From Caenorhabditis elegans (Eukaryota; Nematoda; Chromadorea; Rhabditida; Rhabditidae), in assembly GCF_000002985.6 (NCBI RefSeq), contig NC_003282.8, positions 17,298,001 through 17,362,000 of the forward strand: 64,000 nucleotides of DNA, in the 5' to 3' direction. This document shows positions 46,918 through 60,138 of the stretch, piece by piece. The translations under genes and the position numbers were made by a program. Each line of letters starts with the position of its first letter. Position 1 is the first letter of the stretch. The notes beneath the pieces are model-generated. The model was not told the DNA's origin, did not search any database, and was given only the letters and a program-made list of their open reading frames with translations.

Positions 46918-47268
46918 TAAATGCGAAAAGGGGAAATACGAAAAGGGGAATTACAAAAAAGGGAAATACGAAAAGGGGAAATACGAAAAGGGGAAACTGG
47001 CACCGTGCCAACGCACGAAACGCTTTTTTTCTCATTCAACGCACGACTTTTTCGAAATTTTCTTCTTGAAAATACGCTTAACAACACGCGACGCGTAATT
47101 TCGGAGCATCGTTGTATCGTTTTCTTCGAGAAAAAGTGCGTTTTGTGCGTTGGCACAGTGCCAATTTTCCCTTTTCGTAGTTCCCCTTTTCGTATTTCCC
47201 CTTTTTGTAATTCCCCTTTTCGTATTTCCCCTTTTCGCATTTCCCCTTTTCGTTCAGTTCCCCTTTTC
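46918..47268. mobile_element. Foldback element with tandem-repeat ends
   Basis: Each end is an array of a 15-bp unit (GGGGAAATACGAAAA and variants; about five on the left, inverted copies on the right). Inside these, further inverted segments share GTGCCAACGCAC and run toward a central loop of about 80 bp. It lies midway between two tail-to-tail lectin genes. No coding capacity; apparent ORFs here only translate the repeat. Confidence 0.85.
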
Positions 47269-47597
47269 GTGGGGCCTCAAATTATTAACACACAAGCGTT
47301 TAAAACCAACATGTTTAAAAAATCCATGTTGGATTTTTCATTAGTATTCAATTTCTGATCAATTTTAATTAAAATTTCATTTTGATCACAAACTAATCAC
47401 CTTCTTCAAATTCCGCAAACTCAATCTGATTGCTTGAACCATGGCTCCACTGATCCGGTCTTTCTATAGTTCAGAGCGTACTCAACTAACCTGCCTCACT
47501 ATTCGACTAATGTTTTTTTAAAAGGTAAACTCGATACAGCATAATAGAAAAGACATAACATTTCATCTTTATCAGAAATTAATAATTTAGGAAGTAT

Positions 47598-48680
47598 TTA
47601 ATGTTTTGGCTTGGCTGCACCGATAACCATAAAATCTCCACCTCCGTATCCTCCATAGTTTCCACCTTCTTGAGCTGCTTTCACGCCACAAACAAATCCA
47701 ACGGATGAGAGAATTGGAGTTGTTCCTTGAACATGAAGGCAGTTTTTGACAGCTGCCTTTCCAGATGCTTCACTGTTTGATCCAGAAGCTTCGGTGGATG
47801 CAAGTAAAACTGCGCAGTCGTCTCCGGCATTGTTGGTCGGCTGATTGGCAGCCCAGTCCTGGAAGATGAGAGTCTTGCATGTATGCTGGTCTGTGAACTG
47901 GAAGGTTTTCTCGTCGTGGCAAATGCTGTCGGATGATACTTTTCCTGATGGGCATTCCTTGCGTCTATAGGCTCCAAGCCAAACTGCTCCATTCTTGATG
48001 TTTTTATCGTCAAGAATGCTCAACGTTTGTTCTGGAATTATACTCGGAAATTATATGAAAAGCTTTCTTTTGTTTCTAACACTCTACGAAATTAGTATTG
48101 AAGTATTAAAGACTAGTCTTGCATGACTAATTGTAAGGCAACATTTAATAAACAGTTTCTGTTATAAAAAATTGTCAATAAATAGACTTTCAAATTGATG
48201 TAATACTATATAAAATCTGACAAGGCCGACACGATTCTGTTTTCACTGTTTTCATAAAAATTAAAAATAATCAAAATTCAGTTTCAGTATTGCATTCCAC
48301 TTTCAAGCACCCTTCTTGAACTATTAATCAAAATCAAAACTAACCTTCCACATATCTCTTCTCGGAGTTACTCTCAATTCCTGACAGATGACCACCTTTG
48401 ATGGTACATCGGCATTCACGTTCAGCCTCCCACCAAGTCATGTTTCCTGGGTAAACCTAGAAAAAGTCGAGATTGTTTCAAATGACAATTTTGCAAGCTC
48501 GACTACAATAAACGAAAAAAAAACCCTGACCTTGATGCACCATACTCCATTAACTCTATTCGATTTGTGGAAGTTCGGTGGGCACTTGAACTCTGCACCA
48601 CAATCTCCATTACCCATTGGTACTCCCATTGCCTGAAGTGCCACAAAGCAAAGTGCCAGAATTAACAGTTGGCGAATCAT
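47598..48680 (-). CDS. Short secreted C-type lectin-domain protein, convergent paralogue
   Basis: Minus-strand exons 48680-48531, 48456-48345 and 48031-47598 (231 residues). Signal peptide (IRQLLILALCFVALQA), then a C-type lectin domain with KVYPGNMTWWEAEREC, GAVWLGAYRRKEC, WAANQPTNNAGDDCAVLL and GFVCGVK, and a Gly-rich tail (GGNYGGYGGGDF). It shares its first two intron positions with the gene at 45807, but the domain is otherwise encoded in one large exon and all introns are GT-AG. The calcium/sugar motif is NQPTNN rather than EPN or QPD, so classical sugar binding is doubtful. Confidence 0.87.
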
Positions 48681-49180
48681 AATGATGTGGCAAGAAGAAT
48701 CGAAACTTGCTGGTTTCAAACGCATTGTTTGAGGTTTTATATGATACTCACGCAATTTTATGGTTATAGTTTTCTTCGGGGGATATTTTATTGCAGTCTT
48801 ACCTACCTCCTCGGTTTCACAAAAAATATATTCGAACGGGCTTTGGAAGACTTTTCCGGTTTTAAATATTATTTGAGATTTTAGAAATAATTCTGCCTAG
48901 ACTGAAACTACACTTCATGGCATGTATTGAGTTATACAATAAGTAAAAACTAAAATTGAACAATGTTTAAAGTAAATTAAAAGTTAAAATCATAAGAATC
49001 GAACATCAGTTACAACAAATTAAATTTGTCATCATCCCACATTTGTGTCATCTGTGCCCTGTAATAATAAAAATTCAAGCGCGAAAATTCGCAGGTGCAG
49101 AGATTACCCTTTTTGAATCTATAGTCTCTTTGTATGAGAACTGATCAAAAACGGTAATTTGAGTGTCATACCAGTGAGAA
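48681..49180. other. Intergenic region between lectin genes
   Basis: No gene recognised. This is divergent promoter space for the minus-strand lectin and the plus-strand lectin array. Confidence 0.4.
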
Positions 49181-52100
49181 ATGGTTGTCTCGATGCGGTG
49201 GCTTTTGTCGGTATTCACTTTTTTATGCATGAAATACAGCGAAGCTTCTAATCCTAGAGCAATTATTTTACAAAATTTTATGGATAGCAATAAGGAGGCT
49301 GTGAAAAATTTGAAGGATGACAGTGAGTTTCGAAGGACAATAAGATTCCTAAAAATGTGCCATGTTTGTTTGAAGTTACGCTTTCTTTTCTGAATGGGTC
49401 TTGCCATCATCTAGCGGTGGTTACAGAAGACAAATTTTGCAAATGCGTTCATCTGTTGTAGAAAATGAATTGTATGAAACTTCAAAGTTGTGTATGATTT
49501 TTCGTAAAACATTTTGCGCCTATTTTTATTGTTTCTATAAACGGACTTACCTTTGCTAAATTTTGACGGCTCAAACTTTTGACAATTCATGTTGGAAGTG
49601 TTTTGATATAATTTTTTAACTACGACAACTTCTGTAAAAACAGGTTAAAAGGACAGCAGGACTGACTGGAAAATTCGGGAAAAGGTTTTGTCCATTTTAT
49701 CAACAAAAAAATTTGAATCGGTTATTTTGACCCCTATAGCAGCCGATTTGTTCTCGGATTCCATGTTTCAAGTGTTAGATATCATTTTTCAAATTTTATG
49801 GTTTCATTAAATAATTGACATCAGGTTAATCTATAGCGTCTACCAAAAACTGAAAAATAACTTTCGTTTTCAACGAACAAATTTTGATTGTAACTTTTGG
49901 TGTTGTTAAAAAAACAACTACTTTTTAATCAGAGTCAATTGAAAAATCTCTACTTAAAATTGGATTTTCAGATGTTTTATCGAAAGCCCTAGTCAAAACC
50001 TTTGGCCTAAATTCGAGTTCATCCTCTTCGTTGAGTGATGAGTCATCTTCCAACTTGGTACTCATGGGTAATCAAATAACTTCTCAACAAACTGTTAACT
50101 TTGAATATTTTAGATTCCACAACACCATGCGACTCCGGCTGGACAAAATCCACAGTAAACGGGATGTGCTATAAAGTTAGACATTTTTCAACTCAAACTG
50201 TTGAATTTCGTTTTTGTAGATTGCAACAGCAGATACTACGTGGTATGCAGCAGAGGATTGGTGTTATAGTCAGAGATATGGGTCACATTTAACATCTGTT
50301 CATAGTGAAGCGGAAGCACAATGGATTGCAGGTTAGCATAAAAGAATACTGTTCAAAAACTAAAATAATTTTCGTTTTTAGCGACTTATGTGTCCACGGG
50401 GTGGTTTCCATATATGGACAATTGGCTAGGCCTCAGAAGAAGTGCAAGTTTTTTTTAGTTTTTAAAGTTCTACAATTATACAGAATATTCCAGTGCGATA
50501 ATAGTACGTATATTTGGACTGATGGAACACCAGTCGACTACTTGTGGTGGCAACCTGGTTATCCTGGATCAGGGGACCCAGAAAAAAGTTGTGTCACTAT
50601 TTGGGTCACTTCTTTGTTGAAACTTAATCCGGGCTACGTGCAAGGACAGTTCGACGACATTTGGGATTGTGGAACCAATCTGGCTACACCTACTTGTCGT
50701 TATGACCCCACGTCAAGTAGAAATTTATGAAATCATACAATCAAAACTTAAATAGTTTTTCAGCTGCGCCCCATATTAAATACGATACGAGTTACACATG
50801 TGCGTCGACAACTACAGTTTCAACAACTTCAACCGTTACTACAACTAAACCTACCACCACTACAACGGTTTGTAAAATTGAGTTTAAAAAGTAGTCGTAA
50901 ACCAAAAATCGTGGAGTTTTCTACTTTTTCCAAAACTTCCAGTTTTCAAGTTGGCTAGAAATAATCAAACTCTATAACATGATGAAAAATGTCTCCTACT
51001 GTTTGTCATTCATCTGGCATTTCATTTTCAGACTCCAACTACGACGACAACCACACCCACAACTACAACTACAACTCCAACAACGGTGTGATAGTCTCCA
51101 CAAATTTTAAAAATACTGCTTTAATATTTTCAGACTCCTACAACCACAACAACAACCCCGACAACGACCACAACGGTAAGAGTAATAAAAATGGGTTGCC
51201 ATTAGTAGAAATTTTGTTTAACACTTTCTGCTTAAATTTAGATGAATCGTGTTGAAGGCAGAAATCTACGAGCGAATTATCAGCCGGGAAACTGTTTTAA
51301 GCTTCATAGTTTAAAAATTGTAAAAAAAACTAGATAATACAGTTTAATTATACTGTTAGTTAATCGTGATGCAAAAAATAGAGCTCAAAATATGCATACA
51401 GTGCCACGACTGTTCATTCATTTTCAATTGTTTTTTCAAACATAAACTTTACTTAATTTCCAGGAAAGCACAACAACTGAAACAACATCAACTACGGTAA
51501 GTGACTAAACCTATACATTTTTCGTTGCAATGAAACTATTCACGCTCCATGAAAATAGCAGAAAAGCGCTATGCCGAATAGTTTTGAAACTTGAATGAAT
51601 GTGGGGTAATTCTGAAAATACTTTCTGAATCTGATTTTAATGAGCTCGACAGTACTTTTCCCACGATACAGAGCCGCAGATTGTAGAACTTAAAGTGAAA
51701 GCAAATTATTAGCAACAGAAATTACAGCATCGGAATAATTAACAAAAATGTATTAGTTATCTATATTTAAAAAAATATTTAAAGGTTTTCTCAAACATTC
51801 AAACTTCAAATAATTTTCCACGAAAATTCAGACTCCAACAACCACGACCACAGCGCCAACTACCACAACCACGGTTAGAAAATTTGAAAATTGTTTTCTT
51901 AGCCTGTGACCAGTAAAAAAAAGTTCAGGCATCCACAACAACTTTCAAAACTACAACGATAACTACTACAACACAAACCACAGTAAGTTACAGACGAGAA
52001 AAAAACTCAGTGCCTGATATTAACTATCTTTCGTTTATTAGTCTTCCATGCAAAACTAATAGTGGAAATCCTTTTTTTTTCAACAATATGTCTCCATACA

Positions 52101-52991
52101 AAGCAGCATGCAATATATGTATTTTACAAAGAAACACAACATCATTAAGTTCAAAACTTTAATCAAACTTTAATAAAGCAAGAAATAGCTTTCAAAATTC
52201 TATATTCCTAAGGAATCAACTCTCATTACGGAAATGAGTTGAAAAACACTTAAAAAACTTTTTCGCTCAAAAAACAGTAAATTCTTGAAAATTACGCAAG
52301 AAACCCAGAAACGCCGAAAATAAATACATGCGAATGTCTGATACAGACCCCAACAACTACTGCAACCACTACCAAGCCGACGACAACAACGCCAACTACA
52401 ACGAGAACACCTGTCGATTGTTCAGCAAAGTGTGACCCATTTTGGGTTAGTTATAGTGATGGATGTTATGCGGTGAGTTTTTTAAAAAAATATTTACAAC
52501 TGTTTGAAACCACTAATACTTTTCAGAAGATTCAAGGAACAGCTACTTTTGAAACCGCCAAACTGGGCTGTCAATCGGTTGGGGGAGAAATGGCAGTAAT
52601 CACTGACGCAGCGATGAATGAGGCTATAAGATGTACAGAAGTTAAAATTTTATATCCCAATTGAACACAATATATTTTTAATTACAGTAGCCTTCAGTAC
52701 AAATATTGATTCAAGTGTTTCGAATCAGGCATGGATCGGAACATCTTCATATTCTAACTGGGCGCCCGGCAAACCTGACAAAGCACAAGGAGTTGCATAT
52801 TCCAGTTATTGCAATGTGGTTGGTTCACATTTTCAATATTTTGTTGTATGAAGCTTACTAAAGATGTGTAATTCTTTCAGATTGCGTTGTCAGTTGTTAA
52901 TAAAGGAAAAGACTTTGGATTTTCACGAGGTGTATGGACCGATTATCCATGTTCATTGAAACAAGAATTTGCAATTTGTAAACGTATTTAA
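49181..52991 (+). CDS. Mucin-like protein with two C-type lectin domains (array member 1)
   Basis: Sixteen exons: 49181-49322, 49972-50067, 50114-50175, 50220-50331, 50382-50443, 50494-50716, 50764-50867, 51032-51085, 51134-51175, 51464-51496, 51832-51873, 51929-51982, 52347-52472, 52527-52632, 52688-52818 and 52881-52991 (499 residues). Signal peptide (MRWLLSVFTFLCM), first lectin domain (WYAAEDWCYSQRYGSHL, DNWLGLRRS, WTDGTPVDYLWWQPGYP), Thr/Pro linker encoded by exons 7-12, and a second lectin domain (VSYSDGCYAKIQG, AWIGTSSYSNWAPGKPD). The usual QPD position reads QPG. Intron 5 has a GC donor (GCAAGT after 50443). Intron 1 (649 bp) might hide a further exon. Confidence 0.8.
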
Positions 52992-53939
52992 TTATGAATC
53001 GTTTAATTATGATTTCGTTGCACATCATGCAGTATTTCTTGTTTTTAACTGCGGTCTAATAAATAAGACTAAACAAGTTTTCCATAGCAACAATCATCTC
53101 GACCGGCTCGTGCGCATATTCCTTTCTCGAGATGCAACTCAATTTTAGTTTTTTTGCGACTTTTTCAAAAATTCCCCAGAAAGTATTATCATTTTTCTTC
53201 TGTCAGTTAATCAACCGAAACAAAATAACTTGAGCAAAACAATGTTTTATTCAAAATTCAATATTTTGAAAAATGTTCAACACAAAACGCTTTTAGATTT
53301 TTTTCTTTAACTCTTCGATTTTTCGATGACACCATATCTCCGGATTAATTTAACTATTTTTTTTTAGAAAACAGAAAAATTATACAGTTTCAAGTGCTAA
53401 TTGTTACAAAAATTGAAAAATTTTACAAAACGCCTGTTACGATGTTTTGTAAAACGTTATTGTATTTAGTGTATCTGACTGGAGCCAATTTTTTCATGTC
53501 GCAAACTTTCTCTGAGTTTAAAAATAGAAATAAGATGTAGGAAAACAAAATCTAAAAGCCCGCAAGCGTAATAAGTGCAACAGGATACATTTCCAATTAT
53601 CAGGCTGAGAACACTCAGCAGGACTGTTTTTGGGAATACGATGTTTGATCATTTGCAAACAAATCGACTGTCTGGTAGTGGTGAGTGATTATTTAACCAA
53701 AAAAGTAGACTGTTTTCGAAGTACATAGATCGACAATTCTGCAAATCCTTAACAAGTCCGGAGATGAGATGAAATCAATACGTAGTTCTGTGTTAACTTT
53801 GGTCAATTGATCCTATGTAGTTCCGTTCTGACAGTTCTTTGTTAAGTCCGCATCTTTGAACTGAAGAGGATTACGTTTATTCGAAACCTGTGTCACGTAG
53901 ATGTGAGCGAATGTTAGGCTTTGCCACTTGGTTCAAAAA
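52992..53939. other. Intergenic region between array members 1 and 2
   Basis: An AATAAA at about 53060 ends the upstream gene. The rest is AT-rich with no recognisable gene. Confidence 0.45.
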
Positions 53940-56900
53940 ATGAATCGGTTTTTTTGTTTGACTGTTTTGTTTTCCTACTTATACAGATTTACATTTTCTG
54001 CAAATGATAATGCTAAAATTGGTGAGTGATTATGTTTTCAAGGGTTTGTTGTATCAATAATTAAAAATTACTAACTGATAAAGTTAATTTCAAATTGTAC
54101 TCTTTAGGGAAGTTTTGATACACATACATATTCGATTTTTCAAACAGACCATCTAACAATTTTACGAGAGAAATATGAAATTCGTGCCAGAATTTTAAAA
54201 TTAAATTGAATTGCTTATTGAAACAACATTTTTTTTCCAATTTCAGATAACCTTGTCGCTCGTCAATATTTATTCTCGAACTTTGTTGCGAACAACAGAG
54301 AAGCTTTGAAAAAATCGGACGGTTCTGATGAACGCTGGCTATTTAAATTTATGAACGAAAATTCTATAATTCCACCAACTTCAAACTCAAAAAGTGGCAG
54401 CCTAGCAGACTCTGGCCAGGCTGGTCTTGTTCTTGCTGATGCTATTGGAACAGCAAAATGTGCATCTGGTTGGACGAGATGGACTGGAAATGGATGTTGC
54501 TATAAGGAAATGGCGTCTCCGATGCTTTCGTGGTATGCTTCAGAAGATTGGTGTTATAGTCAAAAAGCTGGAGCACATTTAGCTTCAGTTCATAGCAGGG
54601 CAGAAGCTGAGTGGCTAAATTGTATGTTGCTTATTTAGGACTTTAGCAAAACAAATAGAAATTGTTGTCAGACCAATATAAACTTTGGTGGTCTAAAATG
54701 GACGATTGGATCGGGTTGAGAAGAAACGCGAGTTTTTTCACGTTAGGTTTCAAAAAAAAAAATGTTAACGTTTGCAGTGTGACAATACAGCTTGGGCATG
54801 GACCGATGGCACTCCGGTGGATTTCCTCTGGTGGCAACCGAATTATCCGATTTATGGCGGAATAGAGGACAGTTGTACTGCTGTGAGTTATATTTGCATT
54901 TTTCTTGAGAGCAGTTTGAATATTTTGAAGTTTTAAGTTTGAATAGAGTAACAACAATCATTTAGAAAACCGCTTTGAACTGTGAACATTTTAAATGTTT
55001 TATGATTCATTCACTGTACAAATTTACAAATTTTAAGATCAAGAAACGTATTGCTAGTTCTTCGGAACAATATTGAATTAAACATGATTTTTTTTTAATA
55101 TTTAAAGGGCTAGCAGTAGCCAAATTTGTACTAAATAAACAAATTTAACTAAATATTCGCTTATTTCAACTTTGTGAAATATGAAATCCAATGAACCTAG
55201 CTTTATCGCTCAGATGTGGGACTCTACGGTTCTCCGTGGAATGTATGATTTCTACCCAGGACAAATGGATGATGGAAGATCGTGCACGGGCAGTGTTGCA
55301 TGGGCGCTGTGCAAATATGATCCAAATACTTGTAAGAATAATGTGATCTGAAAATCATTTGTCAGCTTGTTTTTCAGCAATTATTTCTCCAAAATGGGTT
55401 AAGGCAGATTGTACTACTACATCGACGACTACTACGTCCACAACAACAACCACAACTCCAACGGTATGTTAAAGCAATAAAATAGATTTTTCAACGAGTT
55501 ATCGCAATTGACGGCGTATTATTTAGACCACCACTATGCCCACAACCACTACAACGGTAATGTCGTTTGACACAAGTTTAGGCAATCTAACAACTTTAAT
55601 TTTAGACTCCAACGACCACGACCACTACGCCAACAACAACTACAACGGTAAGAATCATAGTGTCGAATCTAAAAAGGATTTTATCAACTCAATACTGTAA
55701 TAGTGCGCCCAACTGCTACACCTTTTTGATTTCGGTTTTTAACGCCTCTTTAAATTGAGAAACTGGCTTCATTCAAATTTTTTTTATTTTTTCACTATAA
55801 GTTATGGTAGAAAAAGTACATGTAGAACGGCTATAAGATTTGCTAGAAAGGGACGATATATATATTTTTTTAGACTCCAACAACCACAACAACCACACCA
55901 ACAACTACAACGGTAAGAAGACAACTAGATTCACGTATTTCATGATCTCACTTACAGGAAACCACCACAACGCCAACAACGGTTTTGAATAAAAATTTAA
56001 AGGAAACGTGATGACAAAAAATGTATGTTTTAGGAAACTACCACCACTCCCACAACCACAACGCCGACAACTACGACAACGGTTTGATAGTTTTAAAAAC
56101 GTGATAAAAACAGTCTTTATAATTTCAGACTCCGACAACAACTACGACGGTTTAGTTATTATTATTACCGTATTTCTTCTAATAGTATGGCTGGAATACC
56201 ATTCATTTTTCGAAGGTCTTCGCGGTTGCAATACAGATAGAAAATGCAATTTTAATTGTTTTTTGTTCAAAATTAATAGTTTTCGTTTACAATAGACAAA
56301 AAAAGTGAACGCAAGATTATTAGGGAGTGCAAGTCTAATAGGGAGGCCATACTAATAGAAAAATATGGTATTTCAATAATTCAAAATATTTTTTACTAAT
56401 TCTTCAGGAAACCACTACAACTCCGACAACCACTACTACGGTATGTATATAAACTGTTTAATTTGTATTTATGTCTATTAATCTATTAAAGGTGAAATAC
56501 GGTCCGTGGGGAAATGATTGAAAACCATTCCGATGGTAATGAAAATATCAAATATTATAGCACGACTTTTCAAATAATTCTGGAAATCTTTCGATTCTAG
56601 TCCAAAAGTGTCACAAACTCAATTTTCACCCGTTTTAACTAAAAACAAAAATGTTTATAATTTTTTAAAAAGTCATTGTGATATTTGGTCATCTTTTAAA
56701 TTTTTTCATTTATTTTCCCACTTACCTTACTTCACCTAATTTTCTATTTAAACACGCTTGTTCGTGGAATTGGAGTTTGCAAAGTTTCATAATTGAACCT
56801 GCTCAAAAAAGGTAAAATAAAAAATTATTCTTCGAGTTCTTATATAATGCAAAATAGTTTGTACTCATTTAAAATAACGTTTTTGAACAAAAACAGTGCT

Positions 56901-59895
56901 CAACTTTCAGGAAACCACTACAACTCCGACCACTACAACCACAACACCAACAACAACTACTACGGTACGTAATTGAACTTATAGACAATTTTGTTTATTT
57001 CATAACGTTTTCTGGAAAAAACTAGCACCATCCAATAAGGTTCAAAATTTTCAAGTAATGTTTGGTCAGAACTACTATAAACTGAAGTTAGTTTTCACTG
57101 ATTTAAAGTTGTTACTTTCCTGAAAACGTTAAAAAAAACATTTCATATACTTCTCGATGGTAGCAACAACAGGTTTACACAATTTACTTTCTTGTACCCA
57201 TGCGTGCAAAATCTGTTTTATCAAATTCTGAGAAAAACATATGAAGCTTTGAAAAACTTATGCCAGATACATTTTAAAGGAAACTACAACAACAACACCA
57301 ACGACGACGACAACCGTATGCAACTTCATTATTTCTATAATAAATCTAAGATTAATTTTGATTAATTTTGTAAAAATTTCAGACTCCAACTACCACAACG
57401 ACAACACCAACAACTACCACGACGGTAAAAAAAAAGTTATGCAAAAATACCGTTGTATATTTTCAGACTCCTACAACAACAACTACTACACCAACTACCA
57501 CTACGACGGTTCGTCTATTACTTGAGTAGTTTTAAATTAGAGTTGGTCATTTTATTAGAATCGTTGTTCTTATAACGTACAATTCAGAGCTTACCAATGA
57601 GTGATAGTACTGAAAATCTTTGTTAATTATAAAACTCTCTAAAAAGCTACTCCACCTCAAATTATTCTTGTTTCAATACAATCTAAATAGTATATTAATG
57701 TTTATTACCAATTCCAGGCACCGACAACAACAACCACAACTCCAACGACTACCACTACGGTGTTTTTGAAAATAAAAATAATTATAATTTTTGATAAACT
57801 TCCAGACTCCTACAACAACTACTACCGTACCAACAACTACAACAACAGTAAATTTTTGAAAAATGTTGCATGCAGAACTAAGTTACTAAATTGTACTAAA
57901 TTGTAGAGACTACAACACTATTAAAAGCTGGGATTGAATTTTCACTCGACAGTGATACAATATTATAGTTTAACTTTCAGACTCCCACTACTACAACCAC
58001 TACAACCACTACACCAACAACAACAACAACGGTGCGTGATTATAATTTCAATTTTATTATCTATGTGAACATGTAACTGAATTTTTGGGGACATATTAAA
58101 AACTTTACTTTTAGTTTTATTTTGATTTCAGACACCGACAACTACAACCACTCCAGCAACGACTACTAGCGTAGGTTTTCTAAACATGTTGATATTCAAA
58201 TTCAACTTTTCCAATGAGTTAAATATTGAAAAAAAAACGCCCATAATGAAAAAAATCAGCGAGCATCGATTTGTAAACTAGCACTACTCAGATTTGATTT
58301 TTGGGGTTTAGTTTCTAGTAAGAGGAACGCCGGAATATGTTTTCAAAAACTGAGGGAAGAGGCTCACCAAAATATCCCTGAAAACATCAAACAATCATGC
58401 TTTTCTCACTGATAATAATTCATTTTTCAGGAAACAACTACAACGACGCCAACTACTACAACTGTGAGTTTCAGTTTTCATTTGATTTTTTTGCTTGAAA
58501 CTTCCATCCAAAATGCGTTTTCGAATTATTTTGATTTCAAAAATTCAGCAAACCACAACGAAGCCTACAACTACTACAACTACACCAACGGTAAGATTTA
58601 CGAAACAATTCTAGTAAATATAGAATGTTACTATTTTTCAAATGCCCTTCGAAAAATTAATTATTCTTTAACAACATCTTGATTAAATATTTTACAAAAC
58701 TCATAGAGCAATTTTAAAACCTCTCTGATCATGAAACTTTTCACAAAGTAATGCAGGACTGCGAACAAGTAAATTAAAGACTATGAAAAGCCTGCGGTGA
58801 TATAAGAGTTGATTTGGTACGAACCTTTGGTTTGAGACATAACATTTCCTGGATCCAACTTTTGCGGTTTTTTTTCTCAAGAAATCTCTGATAAAATAAT
58901 TTTAGACAACGCCCACTACGACAACAACTCCAACAACCACAACTACAGTGAGAATTTTATGCGTTTGATGCTGTAGAAAATGCATCATTTTTAAATACCT
59001 CAAAAATTATAAAAAATTAAGGTCACTACCGATAGCATTTTCCATCAATTTCACACTTTTAAATTCAATTTATTTACAACACATGAAATATGACCTTACC
59101 AGTATACTGTTTAATGCATTAGGGACTGTAACACTGTTAATGCGCAAAATTTTCTGTAACATTCAATATGTGTGTGAAAAATTAAAAAATGTTTAATACC
59201 ACCTATTCAGACAGCAAAAACTACAAAGTCCACGACAACCACTACAAAAACTACAAAAACCACATCTACCCCAACTACAACCACTACAACACCCAAAACT
59301 CCATTCGACACGTCAAAGTGTACTGTCATGTGCTCAACTGGTTGGGTGTATTATAATAATTTATGTTATGCGGTACCAATATTTTTTTGAACATTGCAAA
59401 ACTAGCAAAGATTTTGTAGAAACTTCAAGGTCCTGGTAGACTCAATGATTTCAATAAAGAATGCATCAGTTATGGTGGAAAAATTGCTGAGATACCGGAT
59501 GCTCAAGTAAATGATGTGTTGAGAAGTGAGTGGAACGGGTCATAAAACTAGATCATTTTAAAACTTCAAGACCTAAAAACAATTAATTTTAACTGCACAG
59601 AATCATTCGGAACAAATATCAATGACGAAGAAGCGTGGGTAATTTCTAGTGGGTACAACAACGTGGCAAGTGGATATACTGCTGCTGCTGATTCATGTAT
59701 TGCTGTAAGTTTGAAAATTACTGTGTCTCATGGGAACAAAAGCATGAAAATTAATATAAAATCTTCAACGACTTCCGCAACTTCCAGATGACTCTATCTC
59801 AAAAAATCAGTGGTTCAGTGGCGCAACGAGGAACTTGGAGACCTTATGCATGCTCACTTGCCAAGAATTTTGGAATTTGTCAGAAACCTATTTGA
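53940..59895 (+). CDS. Mucin-like protein with two C-type lectin domains and a mini-exon Thr linker (array member 2)
   Basis: Twenty-eight exons (667 residues). The first lectin domain lies in 54247-54621, 54672-54727, 54778-54882 and 55214-55331 (SWYASEDWCYSQKAGAHL, DDWIGLRRN, WTDGTPVDFLWWQPNYP). After 55378-55463 come 18 mini-exons of 21-54 nt, every one a multiple of three with phase-0 borders: 55527, 55606, 55874, 55958, 56034, 56129, 56408, 56911, 57280, 57383, 57467, 57718, 57806, 57981, 58132, 58431, 58549 and 58906 (starts). They encode TPTTTTT- or ETTTTPTT-type units. The second lectin domain is in 59211-59372, 59420-59525, 59601-59704 and 59788-59895. Signal peptide at 53940. Intron 3 uses a GC donor (GCGAGT after 54727). 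Confidence 0.82.
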
Positions 59896-60138
59896 AATTT
59901 TTTGTATTGATCTATAAATTATTAATCTTACCTGTCAATTTGTATACAGTTCTACGCAATGATCGTGAACTTTACCGAATTTGAACTTGGAACCCAAGTT
60001 TGGCATTCAAACTGGTTTGAATAGTTTAAATCCGTTTAATACAAACTTTGTCTTCTGTTATGGGATTTATGATCAAATAAACACTTGTAAACCCAAATAA
60101 ACACTTGTAAATAGAAAAGTATTTTAATAAATTCAATC

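Noticed and set aside
46848-47358. ORFs rich in RKGEI or FRISPF repeats
   Set aside because: They only translate the 15-bp units of the foldback element.
54643-54957. 104-codon minus-strand ORF
   Set aside because: It is a shadow of lectin exons on the plus strand.
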